A stretch of DNA of 64,000 nt from Rhodoferax sp. OV413 (GCA_945861785.1 CAMAWD010000002.1:155146-219145), one strand, 5' to 3'. Positions 31,083-41,503 are shown, counted from the first letter of the stretch. Program-made: numbers and translations. Notes: generated by a model from the sequence alone, not told the origin.

Positions 31083-34000
31083 TCAATAACACTGGTTCAG
31101 GCGCCTGGGCCGGAGCACCTGGTCGCCGTTTTCATCGAACACCAACTCAAACATGGCCACAGACAACTCCGCCAGCGCGAGCAATTCGCCCACGACCGCT
31201 GCGCCGAAGTCGGTGGGTGGTGGCGGTGGAGCGGCCGAGATCGTGAACAGGCTCGCCGGCAAGAGGTTGGTGTCGCAACCGATGCACTGGCCAATGATAT
31301 TGATAGCGCTGGGGTTGGCCACGCTGATGGTGCCCCCCTGAAGCACCACGTTGCCAGCACCGAAGAGGTTGAAGGTGCCCGCCGTGATCGTGGACGTTGC
31401 GGTGCCCGAATTGATCAGGCTCAGGTTTCCGGCCGTCGGCGCGAGGTTGAACGTGCCGGCTGTGATGTTCGTGTTGGACGACGGCGCGGCGCCGGCCTGC
31501 ATCAGCACCGAGCCGTTGGAGACGATGTCCAGTGCCATCGGGTCGATGTAGGCGCCACCACCCGCCCCCCCGAACATGTTGACCGGCCCGGACAGGGTGC
31601 TGATCAGCATGGTTCCGCTGGGTGCTCCCGGCGCTTGTGCGCCCGACAGCAGCCTGGCGTCCGAGGCGGCCGTGGCGCCGCCCTGCAGCAGCAGTTCCCC
31701 GGCAACCACCGTCAGGTCTCCACCCGCGGAAATCGTGGTCGCGCCGGCGCCGTTGGTGCTGCCGAGTGCCACCAGGCCTGCCGCCTCGTAGTTTGTGAAC
31801 CGGCCATCTGCGTAGTCCATCAGGACCGACAGGTTGCCCGAAGTCTTGATGGCGGCCAACGAGCCGGCCGCGGCGCTGAGGTTGGTCAGCGTCAGCGTTG
31901 CAGACGGTGCAACCGTGCCGTCGGTGCGCAGGCTGCCGTCCCCGCTGAGGTTGATGGCCATGTCGCCGATTGCCGACAGGCCGGCGAAGGGGTTGGTGCC
32001 ATTGGTGGACGACAGGCTGACGGCGAGCGACTGCGCCGCGATGTCCTGGGTGCCGGTGGTCGTCAGGTAGGTCTGCCAGCCGCCCTGGTTGTCGATGCTT
32101 ATGGCCCCGCCCACCTGGATGTCCTGGCCACCGGTCAGTGCTTCGATGCTGGTGACACCGGTGCCGGGCGTTGCCGCTGGTGCCAGCAGGGCGAGGTTGC
32201 CTGCGACCGATATTTGCTGCGTAGCCGTGGTGGGTTGAGCAGGTGCGTCGTTCTGCTTGATCCAGGTGTCGGAACCAAAACCCCCGCCGGTGATGCGCAG
32301 GTCGCCGCCGACGGTGATGAATTGGCCGCCGCTCGTGTCATTGCGAATTGCGGTTTCGTTGAGCCCCGGGGCACTGCCGCTGCCCCCCAGCATGGCCAGG
32401 TTGCCCGATACGCCGAGTGTCTGTCCAGTGCCGGCCAGCAACATCGCGCCTGAGTTGTCACCGGTGCCGCCGGTCAGCGAGAGGTTGCCGGCCGTCCGCA
32501 AGGTCTGTGACCCCGCCGTCGACATCTTGGCATAGGACCCGGCGGCCGTTCCGCCGGTCAGGCTGATGCTGTTGGTCGGATTCGAACCGAATTGGTTGCC
32601 GATGGACTGCGGTCCGGCGGCTGTCGTGATTGCCGCAAAGGCGTTCGCCGGCCCGCCAAGCAAATCGATCGTTCCGCCGGCATCGATGGTCTGCCCGGTT
32701 GCTGCCTTGACCCACGCCGCCGCGCCGGTGGCGGTGCCCGCTGTGACAAAGATTGAATCCGATGGATTTCTGCCGGACGTGCTGGTGTCCCCGATGGTTT
32801 GGAACCCCGCCACCGACTCGATGGATGCGGTCAGGTCGGCAGCGTCGCCACCGATCACCGAGAGGTCGCCGCTGGTTCTGATGGTTTGGTTGAGATGGGC
32901 CTTGATCTGCGCGATGCCTCCAGTGCCAGCACGAACGACGATGGAGCCGGTGGGAAGGTTGGAACTGGTGGACGTCGAGCCGATGGTCTGCGCGCCGCCG
33001 CTACTGACAATCTCGGCATACGCCCCAGGGACGGCGCCCGCGCTCGGGCCAGAGCCGCCCAGAACACTGATCGTGCCACCCGTATTGATGGTCTGGGTTC
33101 CCGGCGCCTTGATCGACGCGAAGGCATTGGTGGCGGTACCCCCCTGGACCAGGATGTCGGCCGTGGGATTGTTCCCGGACGTGCCCGACGTGCCGATGTT
33201 CTGCGTGCCGACCGTGGTTTCGATCGACGCCGACAACCCCACGCCGCTTCCGCCCAGCACCGAAATGCCCTCACCCGCACGCAAGACCTGCGACCCCCCG
33301 GCCAAAATCTGTGCCGTGCCGCCCAAGCCGGCCTGGACCAGGATGGCAGCGGTCGGGTCGTTGAAAGAACAACACGGAATGTCGGTGTTGCCGATGGTCT
33401 GCGATGTTCCGGCGCGGAGCTCGGCATACGCGCCGGGGCCTGCGCCTGGGGTCGGGCCCGCGCCACCCTCGACGCGGATATCGCCAGAACTCAGGATGGT
33501 CTGGCTGCCGGTTGTTCGCACCGACGCGTAGGCGCCCGGGTCTGTGCCTCCCTTGACCTGCACCAGATCGGTCGCGGAACTGGTGCTCCCCAGCGATTGG
33601 TTGGACACCGCTACGATCTCTGCGAAAGCGTCAGTGCCGCCGCCACCAAGTACCTTGATCTCGCCGGTGATCGGCGTCATGGACTGCGACGTGCCTGCGG
33701 TCAGCTGGGCGCTGGCGTTGTTGCCGCCACCGAGTACCGACAAATTGGTGATGGAGCCGGTATTTTGGCTGGTGACCGCAGTGATTCTTGCGGTCGCACC
33801 GTCGGAGCTTCCCCCCTGAATCACCAGACTGTTGTTCGCGGTCAGGCTTTGGGAACCAGCCGAGGTGATTGCAGCCGAGGCGCCAGCCACCCCGGCCGAC
33901 CCACCGGTAACCCGCAGGTCGTTGCCCGCCGACACCGTTTGGGTGAATGTCGACACCCCCTGGCTCAGGACAGCGGACCCGCCATCGGCCCGGAGAACGA

Positions 34001-37000
34001 TGTCGCGGCCTGCGGACACGGTGTTGTTCACAAAGGCCGAGGTTTGGGTTACGGAGACGTTGTCCAGTGCGGTGGCACCCGCCGTGATCAACACATCCCG
34101 GCCGGCCTGCATGGAGTAGCTGCCCGCACTGACCGACCTCGGACCGGTGCCGGCTGCAATGAACAGGTCGCCGGTGGTATTGAAGCCGTTGCCGGCATTC
34201 AGCGCAAGCGTGGTGACCCCACTGATGTCTCCGCCGACCTTGATGTCGCCCTCAGAGGCGGTCAATGAAAACGCACCGGGCGCGCCGGTCAAGGCACCAA
34301 GGGTCAGGTTCGGGCCATCGGCATCGACCACACGCGTCACGCTCAGGCCGGCATAGTTGGAATTCGCCACGTTGACAAGGCCGGTGCCGGTCGCTGCGGC
34401 AGTGACAGACAGGTTGGTCAGCGCCGCTGCGGTGCCCGCATCGACCTCGATCTCGTCCTTGGCACGAATGCTGAGCGTCAATGCACCGCGGGTCAGTATC
34501 GGAGCCGCCGCCGTCCCCACACTGCCATTCGATGCGTTCAGCGTGGTGGTGCCGCTGGCTGCACCGACTCCGTTGCGGGTGTCGACCTGCAGGCCTGTCG
34601 CGCCGAGACTGCGCACGATGCTGCCGTTGTCGGAGGTCAGTGAAACGCTTCCGCCAAGCGATGTCACATTGTCCACATTCACATGCTTGGTCGCGTCACC
34701 CGACGTGCGTGCCGTGACAGATCCGCCACCACTCGCGACCGATGTCAGGTTGACCGTTCCGGCGGAGGTGGTGGCGCTCACGGAACCGCCTGCGGTGGCA
34801 ACCGACGTCAGGGTGATATCCCCCGCAGTCGACAAGGTCAGGCTTCCGCTGGACAAGGTGACCGAGGGCGCTGTGATGTTGGCCACTGGCGCAGACACGT
34901 TGATCGAGCTGCCGCCGGTGCCGAACGCACCGGTCGTCGTGATGTCGATGCTGGTCACCAAAGACGAGTTTTCTGTGTACCGATCGGTCAGGACCGTACC
35001 GGACTGCAGGCCCATCGCCATTGCGCCGCTGGCCGTCGACACGCTGATTGACTGGCCGGGCGCGCCTGCGCTCGAACCGGCCCCGGCGCCGGCGGCAACA
35101 CCGTCGGCAGTGACATTCAAGTTGGTCAATGCGGTGCCGGACGTGATGGCGAACTTGTGGTCGGTGTTGACCGTGAGGTTGGTCGTGCCGGTCAGGGCCG
35201 CTTTCACATCGCCGCCCGATGCGCCACCCAATGATCTCAGCGTCACATTCGGCGAGTTCAGTGTGGCCGCATTCGTTACCAGGTCGATGCCACCAGGAGC
35301 GGTGATGGACAGGCTGCTGGTAGCAGACAAGGCGATCGCCGATGCCGGCACATAGGCCGCCGTCGCGTTGATCACAAGTGCGCCTCCCGTTGAGATGTTT
35401 CCGGTGTTGAATGTGGTGCCATTGATCGTGGTGCTTTGCACCGCGCCCGCAATGCCGGCCACGTTCAAGGTGCCACCGGTCACGGTCTTGGTGAAACCAC
35501 CCGTGATGGCGGCTGCATCGATGCTCGAGGCCGACCCGGAAGTCACTGTCACCGAGTCATTCAGGTTGTTTCCAAATGGGGCGGTGATTCCGCCGCCAAC
35601 ACCTGCCCCGCCGACGTTGACCAACCCACCCGCGACCACCGATGTGGTGGTCAGGCTGGTGACTGCGCCACCGGTGGTGATGTCGCCGGACGCGCGCAGC
35701 TGCACCTGGTCGGGTGCCGCCCTGAAAGCAAAACGGGTGCTGCCGGTTCCATTGACGAAACCGGTCACATTGACGTCACCACCGGTGCTGTTGACGTCGA
35801 TCGCGGTTGCGCTGGTCAGGTTGCCGACCACAAAAATGTCGTCCGTGGAGGACAGCTTCAACGCATCCGCTATCGCGCCACTGGAGGTGGAGCGGCTGGT
35901 TCCGTTCGTCGTGATCGAACCGAGGGAAAGGCCATCGCCGCTGACGCCCACTGTTCGCGCCGAGATGGCGCCGGTGCTGACGCCCCCGCCGCCCCCGGCC
36001 AGACTGACGCTGCCAGCCGTGATCGTGTTGGCCGGCAGGCCCGACTGGGCCAGACCATTGGTGGCGCTCAATACCAGCTTGTTCGAACCGTCGGTTCCGA
36101 AACTGACATTGCCAAAGGCCAACCCGCTGGTTCCGGTCGCCGCAAATTTGAATTCGTTCAAGGTACCAGCCGCGCGCACGAGATTTCCCGTGCCAGGATC
36201 GCCGATGGTGATGACGCCAGGGTTGCTGCTCGCGATGACGCTCAGGTCCGCAGAAGCGAATGTTGCGTCATTGCCGCTGCCAATACCGGCTGCGGACGCG
36301 GACAGGCGGATCGTCGAGAGGGATTTCGCGGTGACCCCGTCGGTCGCGGCGACATGGAACCGCCCGTCTGTGGACGTCACCTCGATCGTTCCGCTGGTGT
36401 CCACGTTCACCGGCCTGGCAGGCGCGCCAATGTTCGCGCCGGCGTAGAGCATGACGCTATTGCTCGCACCGGCCTTGATGTCCATCGGATTGGCGGACAA
36501 GGCGTTCCCAATGGCGCCATTGGTCGCATCTGATGCGGTGATCGATACGTTGCCCGTCCCCATCACGTCGACTGTCGTATTGTCGGCCGTGGTCGTAACC
36601 GAACCGAAGTCGGAACTGAGCCTGATGTTCCCGTAGGAACTGTCGATGCCATTGGCAGCGATGGAATCGAACAGCAGGTTGCCACCGGCACTCAGATCAA
36701 CGCCGGAAAACTGGCCGGACGACACCTGGCCGACAGTCAATGTTGTCCCGGCCCTTGAGGTTATGTCGTAGTCGGTGGTCGACAGGTTCTTGACATTCAC
36801 AGAACCGGTGTCGGAGCTTAGGTCGATGTAGTACAGCGCCGCGAGGTTGTTGTTGGCGGTGACATCGCCAGCAGCAGCATAGAGGTAAACACTCCCCGAG
36901 GCCGTTCGGTCGACAGCACCCGTCAAGGTGACGTTGCCGGTGCCAGAGTTGTCGATTTGAAAATCGCCCAGCGCCGCCACCGGCTCGGCGTTCGTGACGG

Positions 37001-40000
37001 AAATGTTGTTGGTGGTGCGGACGTCTGTGTAGAAGGGAGAACCAGGAGTACTGATCCTGTAGGTGGTGCCCGCGGAAATGTAAACGTCGCCGGAAGCGGC
37101 CAGGCTGCGGACCGTGAGGTCGCCGATGCCGTTGTTTGCCGCCGTGAAAGACCCGCTGGCCGTGGCCGAGGCGATGTCGATCGTGTTGGTTGTGCTCTGG
37201 GTGAAAGTGACGAACGGGAAGAACGGCCTGGTTCCCGTGCGGTAGGTAGAACCTGCAGACACATTGACATTGCGCCCGGTGAGGCTGCCACTGACCACGA
37301 TGTTGCCGTTGTCAAGGGTGCGCAGGGTCACATCGCCCGTGGTTCCGGCATCGAGCGTCGCAGCGGTGATCGGGTTGGTTGCGATGCAGGCAACGAAGTC
37401 CTGGCAAGTCTGGATGTTGACCCGAATGCCCGGCTGGTTGTCGGTGCTGGAATCGTGGGTCGTCGCGACCGAACCGATGGCCACGGCGCCGTTGGCCTCG
37501 ATGCGCAAGCGGTCACCCGCCATCGTCCCGACCGTCACTGCGCCGTTGGCCGTCAGTTCGACCGGTACGCCGGTCATGGCCAGGCTTGCCGCGTTGATGG
37601 CCCCATCGGTGACGTTCAGCTCGAACCCGCCGGCCAATCCTGCGGAGGCACTGGCCGACACATTGAGTACACCGGCGCCCGCAGCGAGGCTCAGCGAAGT
37701 CAGGTTTGCCGTGCTGCTGGCCGCAACCGTGCTGCCGCCAAGGGCCGCGACCGTGCCGTCGAGCTGCAGACTGCCCAGGGTGGGGCTGCCTGAAAACGCC
37801 AGGTGCACCGGGGCCGCCATGCTGTACACATACACCCCGGTTGGCACCTGGGCCGACGGCGCGGCGATCAGGAGCGGTGCTGTCTGCGAACCGGCCGGGG
37901 CCGTGCTTTGGTTGGTGTCAATGTCAACGAAGGGGGCGGTCAGCAGGCCGCCTGCGGCCTGCTCGATGCCGGTGGAAGAATTCAGGAAGAGGCTGCTGCT
38001 GCTGGACAAGGTGCCCAGGCGCAACGGGTTGGTGCCATTGCCGTAGATCTGCACACTGGAACCGGTCGAAGTCGCATTCACGCGGCCGGTCACGTCCACG
38101 TACGAAAAAATATTGCCGGGCGCCGTCAGGTTGACCACCGCCGCGGTGACGTTGGTGCTGGAGATGCTGCCGGTGGTCGCCACCAGATTGGCCGTTCCTG
38201 TGGTGGTGAACGACCCATTGAAGACGCCGGTTTGCCCGGTAACCTGGATCGTCCCGCTGCCGGCATTGACGTCGGAACTGTTGACGTAGGAGGTCTGTGA
38301 AGCGAGTGTCACATTGCCGCCGCCTGAATTGACCGCGCCACTGTACTGCAACTCGCCGTGGGTCAGGAGGTCTACCGCCCCGCCGGTGCTGGCGATGCCG
38401 CCGATGCCGAAGATCGAATCGGCGCGCAGGGTGACCGCCCCCGCGTTGGTGCGTATGCCCGCGTTGTTGAAGATCGAACCGACAGTGCCGGTGCCGAACA
38501 GGTCGCCGCCAGCCGTCATGGAGATGCCGGCGCCGGCAGTGGTCAAGGCAATCTCGTCCTTGATGTAGATATCGCGCCCCGCCTGCAGCACCACATTTCC
38601 GGCCACCGCAGCCAGCGTGGCCGGTGCCACCGTGACCACATTGCCGATGAAATCGGCAAATTCGTCGGCCACCACCGGCAGCAGGCCGCTGGTCGCCGAG
38701 ACGATCAGGTCCAGCGGGTCGAGCAGCAGGGTGCCGCTGGCACCTGCGGGCGCGCCCAGATTGGCGGGCCCGGCGAACTCGAGGTTGGTCTTGCCCGACA
38801 CCTCGGCAAATCCGCCGTTGCCGCCCTGTGGGCCACCCCGGGCCGACAGGTCGCCGTAATAACGTGTGTCGCCATCCGCCCAGACGATCACGCGGCCACC
38901 GTCGCCGTTGTCGGTGGCGTCGGCGCGCAGTTCGGCGCCAGCAGCCACGTGGACGCGGCTGGCGTTCTGAATAGCCGGGTTGCGGCCCTGGAAGTCGCCG
39001 CCCACGAGGATCTGCCCGCCGCCCGCACTGCCAGACACGTCCACACGGGCACCGCCCTCCAGCGCCACGCGCTCGCCGAGGATGCGCACATCGCCCCCCG
39101 TGCCGGCCGTGCCGCTGGCCGACACCGCCCCCGACACCCGTGCCGTTCCATGGGCGCTTTGCAGCGTGATGTTGCCGCCGGACAGCCCGTTGGCACTGGT
39201 GATGCTGTCGGCTGTCAGCACCAGATCATTGCTGCCAGCCAGAACGATGCTGCCATCCGCGTCGCGTGCCAGCCGGCTGGCGCGAACCTCGCCGCTCTGG
39301 CGAAGCTTGCCCGCAAAGGCACGGACGGCCCCATTCTCGGCCAGCAGTTTGCCCAGGTTGAGCACCGAATCGGTCGGCGCCTGGATCTCGAAGGTGACGC
39401 CGTCGAGGTCCAGGCTCGCAATTTCGAGCTTGCGCCCTGCCGCCAGCAGAATCTGCCCGTCGGGCGCCTGGATGATCCCGGAGTTTTCGATGTCGGGCGC
39501 GATCAATGCAATCCGGCCACCCGGAGCGGCAGTGATGACGCCGTCGTTGCGGATACGGCCGGCCGTGGAACCTGCGAAGAAACGCAACTTTCCGGAAAGA
39601 AAATCCTTGTCTGAGAGTTCCAGCGTCGACGCAACGAAACTGTTGGTGTCGATCCGTGCCCCCCCGCCGACCACGATGCCACTGGGGTTGATCAGGAAGA
39701 CGTTCCCGTTGGCCTTCAGTTGTCCCAGCAGTTGCGAGACACCCGGCCCGGTGACGCGGTTCAACACCGCGCTGGCTGCATTGGGCTGGATGAACTGGGT
39801 TGTTTCGCCCTGCCCAATGGAAAACTGCTTCCAGTTGATGATCGCGCCGTTGGAGGCTTTGATCACCTGGCTGCCTGGCACCGGCTGTTGGATCGACACC
39901 TGGCCATTGACGAATGTCGCCCCCTGTGGAAGCGCCCAGGCGAACCCGCCAATGGCGGCGTGGACGGCCAGCACCAGAATTTTGATCCGGGGCAGCCTTT

Positions 40001-40022
40001 TCGTTTTCATAATATTGTGCAT
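31083..40022 (-). CDS. Filamentous haemagglutinin-like exoprotein (TpsA)
   Basis: About 2,979 aa. A signal peptide (ILVLAVHAAIGGFAWA) leads into a TPS secretion domain with NWKQFSIGQGETTQF, VLNRVTG and the hallmark NPSGI in FLINPSGIVVGGGAR. The rest is Gly/Ser/Thr/Ala-rich beta-helix, including about 18 coils with an (I/V)xGG pattern at 32270-33960. The C-terminus has a CIGC, a PPPPP stretch and a final NQCY. It is secreted by the TpsB encoded downstream and probably acts as an adhesin. Start at ATG 40022 with a perfect AAGGAGG. A near-consensus FNR box lies about 135 bp upstream. It is first in its operon, the reverse of many TPS loci. Confidence 0.92.
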   Translation of the reverse strand: MHNIMKTKRLPRIKILVLAVHAAIGGFAWALPQGATFVNGQVSIQQPVPGSQVIKASNGAIINWKQFSIGQGETTQFIQPNAASAVLNRVTGPGVSQLLGQLKANGNVFLINPSGIVVGGGARIDTNSFVASTLELSDKDFLSGKLRFFAGSTAGRIRNDGVITAAPGGRIALIAPDIENSGIIQAPDGQILLAAGRKLEIASLDLDGVTFEIQAPTDSVLNLGKLLAENGAVRAFAGKLRQSGEVRASRLARDADGSIVLAGSNDLVLTADSITSANGLSGGNITLQSAHGTARVSGAVSASGTAGTGGDVRILGERVALEGGARVDVSGSAGGGQILVGGDFQGRNPAIQNASRVHVAAGAELRADATDNGDGGRVIVWADGDTRYYGDLSARGGPQGGNGGFAEVSGKTNLEFAGPANLGAPAGASGTLLLDPLDLIVSATSGLLPVVADEFADFIGNVVTVAPATLAAVAGNVVLQAGRDIYIKDEIALTTAGAGISMTAGGDLFGTGTVGSIFNNAGIRTNAGAVTLRADSIFGIGGIASTGGAVDLLTHGELQYSGAVNSGGGNVTLASQTSYVNSSDVNAGSGTIQVTGQTGVFNGSFTTTGTANLVATTGSISSTNVTAAVVNLTAPGNIFSYVDVTGRVNATSTGSSVQIYGNGTNPLRLGTLSSSSSLFLNSSTGIEQAAGGLLTAPFVDIDTNQSTAPAGSQTAPLLIAAPSAQVPTGVYVYSMAAPVHLAFSGSPTLGSLQLDGTVAALGGSTVAASSTANLTSLSLAAGAGVLNVSASASAGLAGGFELNVTDGAINAASLAMTGVPVELTANGAVTVGTMAGDRLRIEANGAVAIGSVATTHDSSTDNQPGIRVNIQTCQDFVACIATNPITAATLDAGTTGDVTLRTLDNGNIVVSGSLTGRNVNVSAGSTYRTGTRPFFPFVTFTQSTTNTIDIASATASGSFTAANNGIGDLTVRSLAASGDVYISAGTTYRISTPGSPFYTDVRTTNNISVTNAEPVAALGDFQIDNSGTGNVTLTGAVDRTASGSVYLYAAAGDVTANNNLAALYYIDLSSDTGSVNVKNLSTTDYDITSRAGTTLTVGQVSSGQFSGVDLSAGGNLLFDSIAANGIDSSYGNIRLSSDFGSVTTTADNTTVDVMGTGNVSITASDATNGAIGNALSANPMDIKAGASNSVMLYAGANIGAPARPVNVDTSGTIEVTSTDGRFHVAATDGVTAKSLSTIRLSASAAGIGSGNDATFASADLSVIASSNPGVITIGDPGTGNLVRAAGTLNEFKFAATGTSGLAFGNVSFGTDGSNKLVLSATNGLAQSGLPANTITAGSVSLAGGGGGVSTGAISARTVGVSGDGLSLGSITTNGTSRSTSSGAIADALKLSSTDDIFVVGNLTSATAIDVNSTGGDVNVTGFVNGTGSTRFAFRAAPDQVQLRASGDITTGGAVTSLTTTSVVAGGLVNVGGAGVGGGITAPFGNNLNDSVTVTSGSASSIDAAAITGGFTKTVTGGTLNVAGIAGAVQSTTINGTTFNTGNISTGGALVINATAAYVPASAIALSATSSLSITAPGGIDLVTNAATLNSPNVTLRSLGGASGGDVKAALTGTTNLTVNTDHKFAITSGTALTNLNVTADGVAAGAGAGSSAGAPGQSISVSTASGAMAMGLQSGTVLTDRYTENSSLVTSIDITTTGAFGTGGSSINVSAPVANITAPSVTLSSGSLTLSTAGDITLTSVATAGGSVSATTSAGTVNLTSVASGGGSVTARTSGDATKHVNVDNVTSLGGSVSLTSDNGSIVRSLGATGLQVDTRNGVGAASGTTTLNASNGSVGTAAAPILTRGALTLSIRAKDEIEVDAGTAAALTNLSVTAAATGTGLVNVANSNYAGLSVTRVVDADGPNLTLGALTGAPGAFSLTASEGDIKVGGDISGVTTLALNAGNGFNTTGDLFIAAGTGPRSVSAGSYSMQAGRDVLITAGATALDNVSVTQTSAFVNNTVSAGRDIVLRADGGSAVLSQGVSTFTQTVSAGNDLRVTGGSAGVAGASAAITSAGSQSLTANNSLVIQGGSSDGATARITAVTSQNTGSITNLSVLGGGNNASAQLTAGTSQSMTPITGEIKVLGGGGTDAFAEIVAVSNQSLGSTSSATDLVQVKGGTDPGAYASVRTTGSQTILSSGDIRVEGGAGPTPGAGPGAYAELRAGTSQTIGNTDIPCCSFNDPTAAILVQAGLGGTAQILAGGSQVLRAGEGISVLGGSGVGLSASIETTVGTQNIGTSGTSGNNPTADILVQGGTATNAFASIKAPGTQTINTGGTISVLGGSGPSAGAVPGAYAEIVSSGGAQTIGSTSTSSNLPTGSIVVRAGTGGIAQIKAHLNQTIRTSGDLSVIGGDAADLTASIESVAGFQTIGDTSTSGRNPSDSIFVTAGTATGAAAWVKAATGQTIDAGGTIDLLGGPANAFAAITTAAGPQSIGNQFGSNPTNSISLTGGTAAGSYAKMSTAGSQTLRTAGNLSLTGGTGDNSGAMLLAGTGQTLGVSGNLAMLGGSGSAPGLNETAIRNDTSGGQFITVGGDLRITGGGFGSDTWIKQNDAPAQPTTATQQISVAGNLALLAPAATPGTGVTSIEALTGGQDIQVGGAISIDNQGGWQTYLTTTGTQDIAAQSLAVSLSSTNGTNPFAGLSAIGDMAINLSGDGSLRTDGTVAPSATLTLTNLSAAAGSLAAIKTSGNLSVLMDYADGRFTNYEAAGLVALGSTNGAGATTISAGGDLTVVAGELLLQGGATAASDARLLSGAQAPGAPSGTMLISTLSGPVNMFGGAGGGAYIDPMALDIVSNGSVLMQAGAAPSSNTNITAGTFNLAPTAGNLSLINSGTATSTITAGTFNLFGAGNVVLQGGTISVANPSAINIIGQCIGCDTNLLPASLFTISAAPPPPPTDFGAAVVGELLALAELSVAMFELVFDENGDQVLRPRRLNQCY
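32270..33960 (-). repeat. Beta-solenoid coil repeats in TpsA
   Basis: About 18 degenerate in-frame units of 25-35 residues, alternating a Q-T-I / Q-S-I step with a VLGG or VQGG turn (for example SVLGGSG, LVQGGTATNAFASI). The pattern fits successive coils of a right-handed beta-helix. Some pairs are close enough at DNA level to recombine. Confidence 0.75.
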
Positions 40023-40030
40023 CGGTCCAT

Positions 40031-40037
40031 CCTCCTT
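40031..40037 (-). promoter_or_regulatory. Strong Shine-Dalgarno for tpsA
   Basis: AAGGAGG on the minus strand, ending eight bases before the ATG at 40022. It decides the start against the in-frame ATG at 40166, which has no such site and would lie inside the FNR box. Confidence 0.85.
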
Positions 40038-40152
40038 GCAGGCATCGGGCGCAGGCCGGTTCGGCTGCTGGGACTGTGCACTGCCCTGCTGCCCGGACCA
40101 AAGAAATGCTAGCGCCTTGGCATGCTTTCGAAAATGTTTGAAACGCCCCGGA

Positions 40153-40166
40153 TTGACCGTGATCAA
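40153..40166. promoter_or_regulatory. FNR/Anr/Dnr-type box upstream of tpsA
   Basis: TTGAC-CGTG-ATCAA matches the consensus TTGAT-N4-ATCAA at nine of ten defined positions. A minus-strand TAGCAT at 40106-40111 could be a -10; with it the box centre would fall near -60, a class I activator position. The divergent dapC start is about 80 bp away on the other side, so the box could also affect dapC. Confidence 0.55.
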
Positions 40167-40246
40167 TCAACCGGTCTGGGCTGGCGCAGGCACAAACTAC
40201 CCACCGAGTGCCGGACGACCGCTTTGAGCCCGGATAATCCCCCACC

Positions 40247-41473
40247 ATGAACCCATTGCTCGGCCGCCTGCAGCCCTACCCCTTCGAACGTTTGCGACAG
40301 TTGTTCACCGGCGTCCAGCCAGCTGCGGCTCTTCGGGCCATCAGCCTGGGCATCGGCGAACCGAAACACCCTACCCCGCCATTCATCGGCAAGGCGTTCA
40401 GTGACGCTGTCTCGAGCGTTCCGAGCGGGCTGGCAGCCTACCCGGCCACGGCGGGTGAACCCTTGCTGCGCGCCGCATGTTGTGCGTGGTTGCGGCGGCG
40501 CTACGCGCTGGATCTCGACCCCGCCACACAAGTGATGCCCGTGAACGGCTCGCGTGAAGCGCTGTTCGCACTGGCCCAGACGGTGATCGACCCCGGTCCG
40601 ACGCCCGCCGCCAACAGCCCGGACGCGGGGCCGCTGGTGATCTGCCCAAACCCTTTCTATCAGATCTATGAGGGTGCGGCCCTGCTGTCGGGCGCCCACC
40701 CGTATTTCGTGGCAGCCGACCCGGCGCGCAATTTTGCGCAGGACTGGGACAGCGTGCCCGAGGCGGTATGGTCGCGCACGCAGTTGCTGTATGTTTGCTC
40801 CCCCGGCAACCCGACGGGGGCCGTGATGCCGCTGTCGGAGTGGCGCAGGCTGTTCGAGCTCAGCGACCGCTACGGCTTCGTGATCGCCTCGGACGAGTGT
40901 TACAGCGAGATCTACTTCCGCGACGAGCCGCCTCTGGGGGGTCTGCAGGCCTGCGCCGCCCTGGGCCGACCGGGCTTCAGGAACCTCATCGCCCTGACCA
41001 GCCTGTCCAAACGCAGCAACGTGCCGGGCATGCGCAGCGGCTTTGTGGCGGGCGATGCCAGCATCATCAAGCAGTTCCTGCTCTACCGCACCTACCACGG
41101 CAGCGCCATGAGCCCGGTGGTCCAGTCAGCCAGCATCGCGGCATGGAACGATGAAGACCATGTGGTCGCGAACCGCGCCATGTACCGCGAGAAATTCGCC
41201 CGCGTCACGCCAATACTGGCAGAAGTGATGGATGTGGCCCTGCCCGATGCCGGGTTTTACCTGTGGGCCGATGTGGGTGGGTCCGACACCGCCTTCGCGC
41301 GGGAGTTGTTCGCTCTTTACAATGTGACGGTCTTGCCCGGCAGTTATCTGGCGCGCGAAGCCAACGGCCACAATCCGGGGGCCAACCGCATCCGGATGGC
41401 GCTGGTGGCCGAAACTGCCGAATGCGAAGAAGCCGCCCGCCGCATTGCACAGTTTGTCCGATCCAGAACCTGA
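40247..41473 (+). CDS. dapC: N-succinyldiaminopimelate aminotransferase
   Basis: A 408-aa fold-type I PLP aminotransferase. The PLP lysine is in TSLSKRSNVPGMRSGF; CSPGNPTG and the Asp in SDECYSEIYF are the usual cofactor contacts, with a C-terminal Arg in NRIRMAL. It transfers an amino group to succinyl-amino-ketopimelate in lysine/meso-DAP synthesis. Assignment to DapC rather than another class I/II aminotransferase rests on the adjacent dapD and on the betaproteobacterial subfamily. It diverges from tpsA and lies 30 bp before dapD. Confidence 0.92.
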   Translation: MNPLLGRLQPYPFERLRQLFTGVQPAAALRAISLGIGEPKHPTPPFIGKAFSDAVSSVPSGLAAYPATAGEPLLRAACCAWLRRRYALDLDPATQVMPVNGSREALFALAQTVIDPGPTPAANSPDAGPLVICPNPFYQIYEGAALLSGAHPYFVAADPARNFAQDWDSVPEAVWSRTQLLYVCSPGNPTGAVMPLSEWRRLFELSDRYGFVIASDECYSEIYFRDEPPLGGLQACAALGRPGFRNLIALTSLSKRSNVPGMRSGFVAGDASIIKQFLLYRTYHGSAMSPVVQSASIAAWNDEDHVVANRAMYREKFARVTPILAEVMDVALPDAGFYLWADVGGSDTAFARELFALYNVTVLPGSYLAREANGHNPGANRIRMALVAETAECEEAARRIAQFVRSRT

Positions 41474-41503
41474 AAACACCCGCGACCCCTACCCAGCACT
41501 TCC

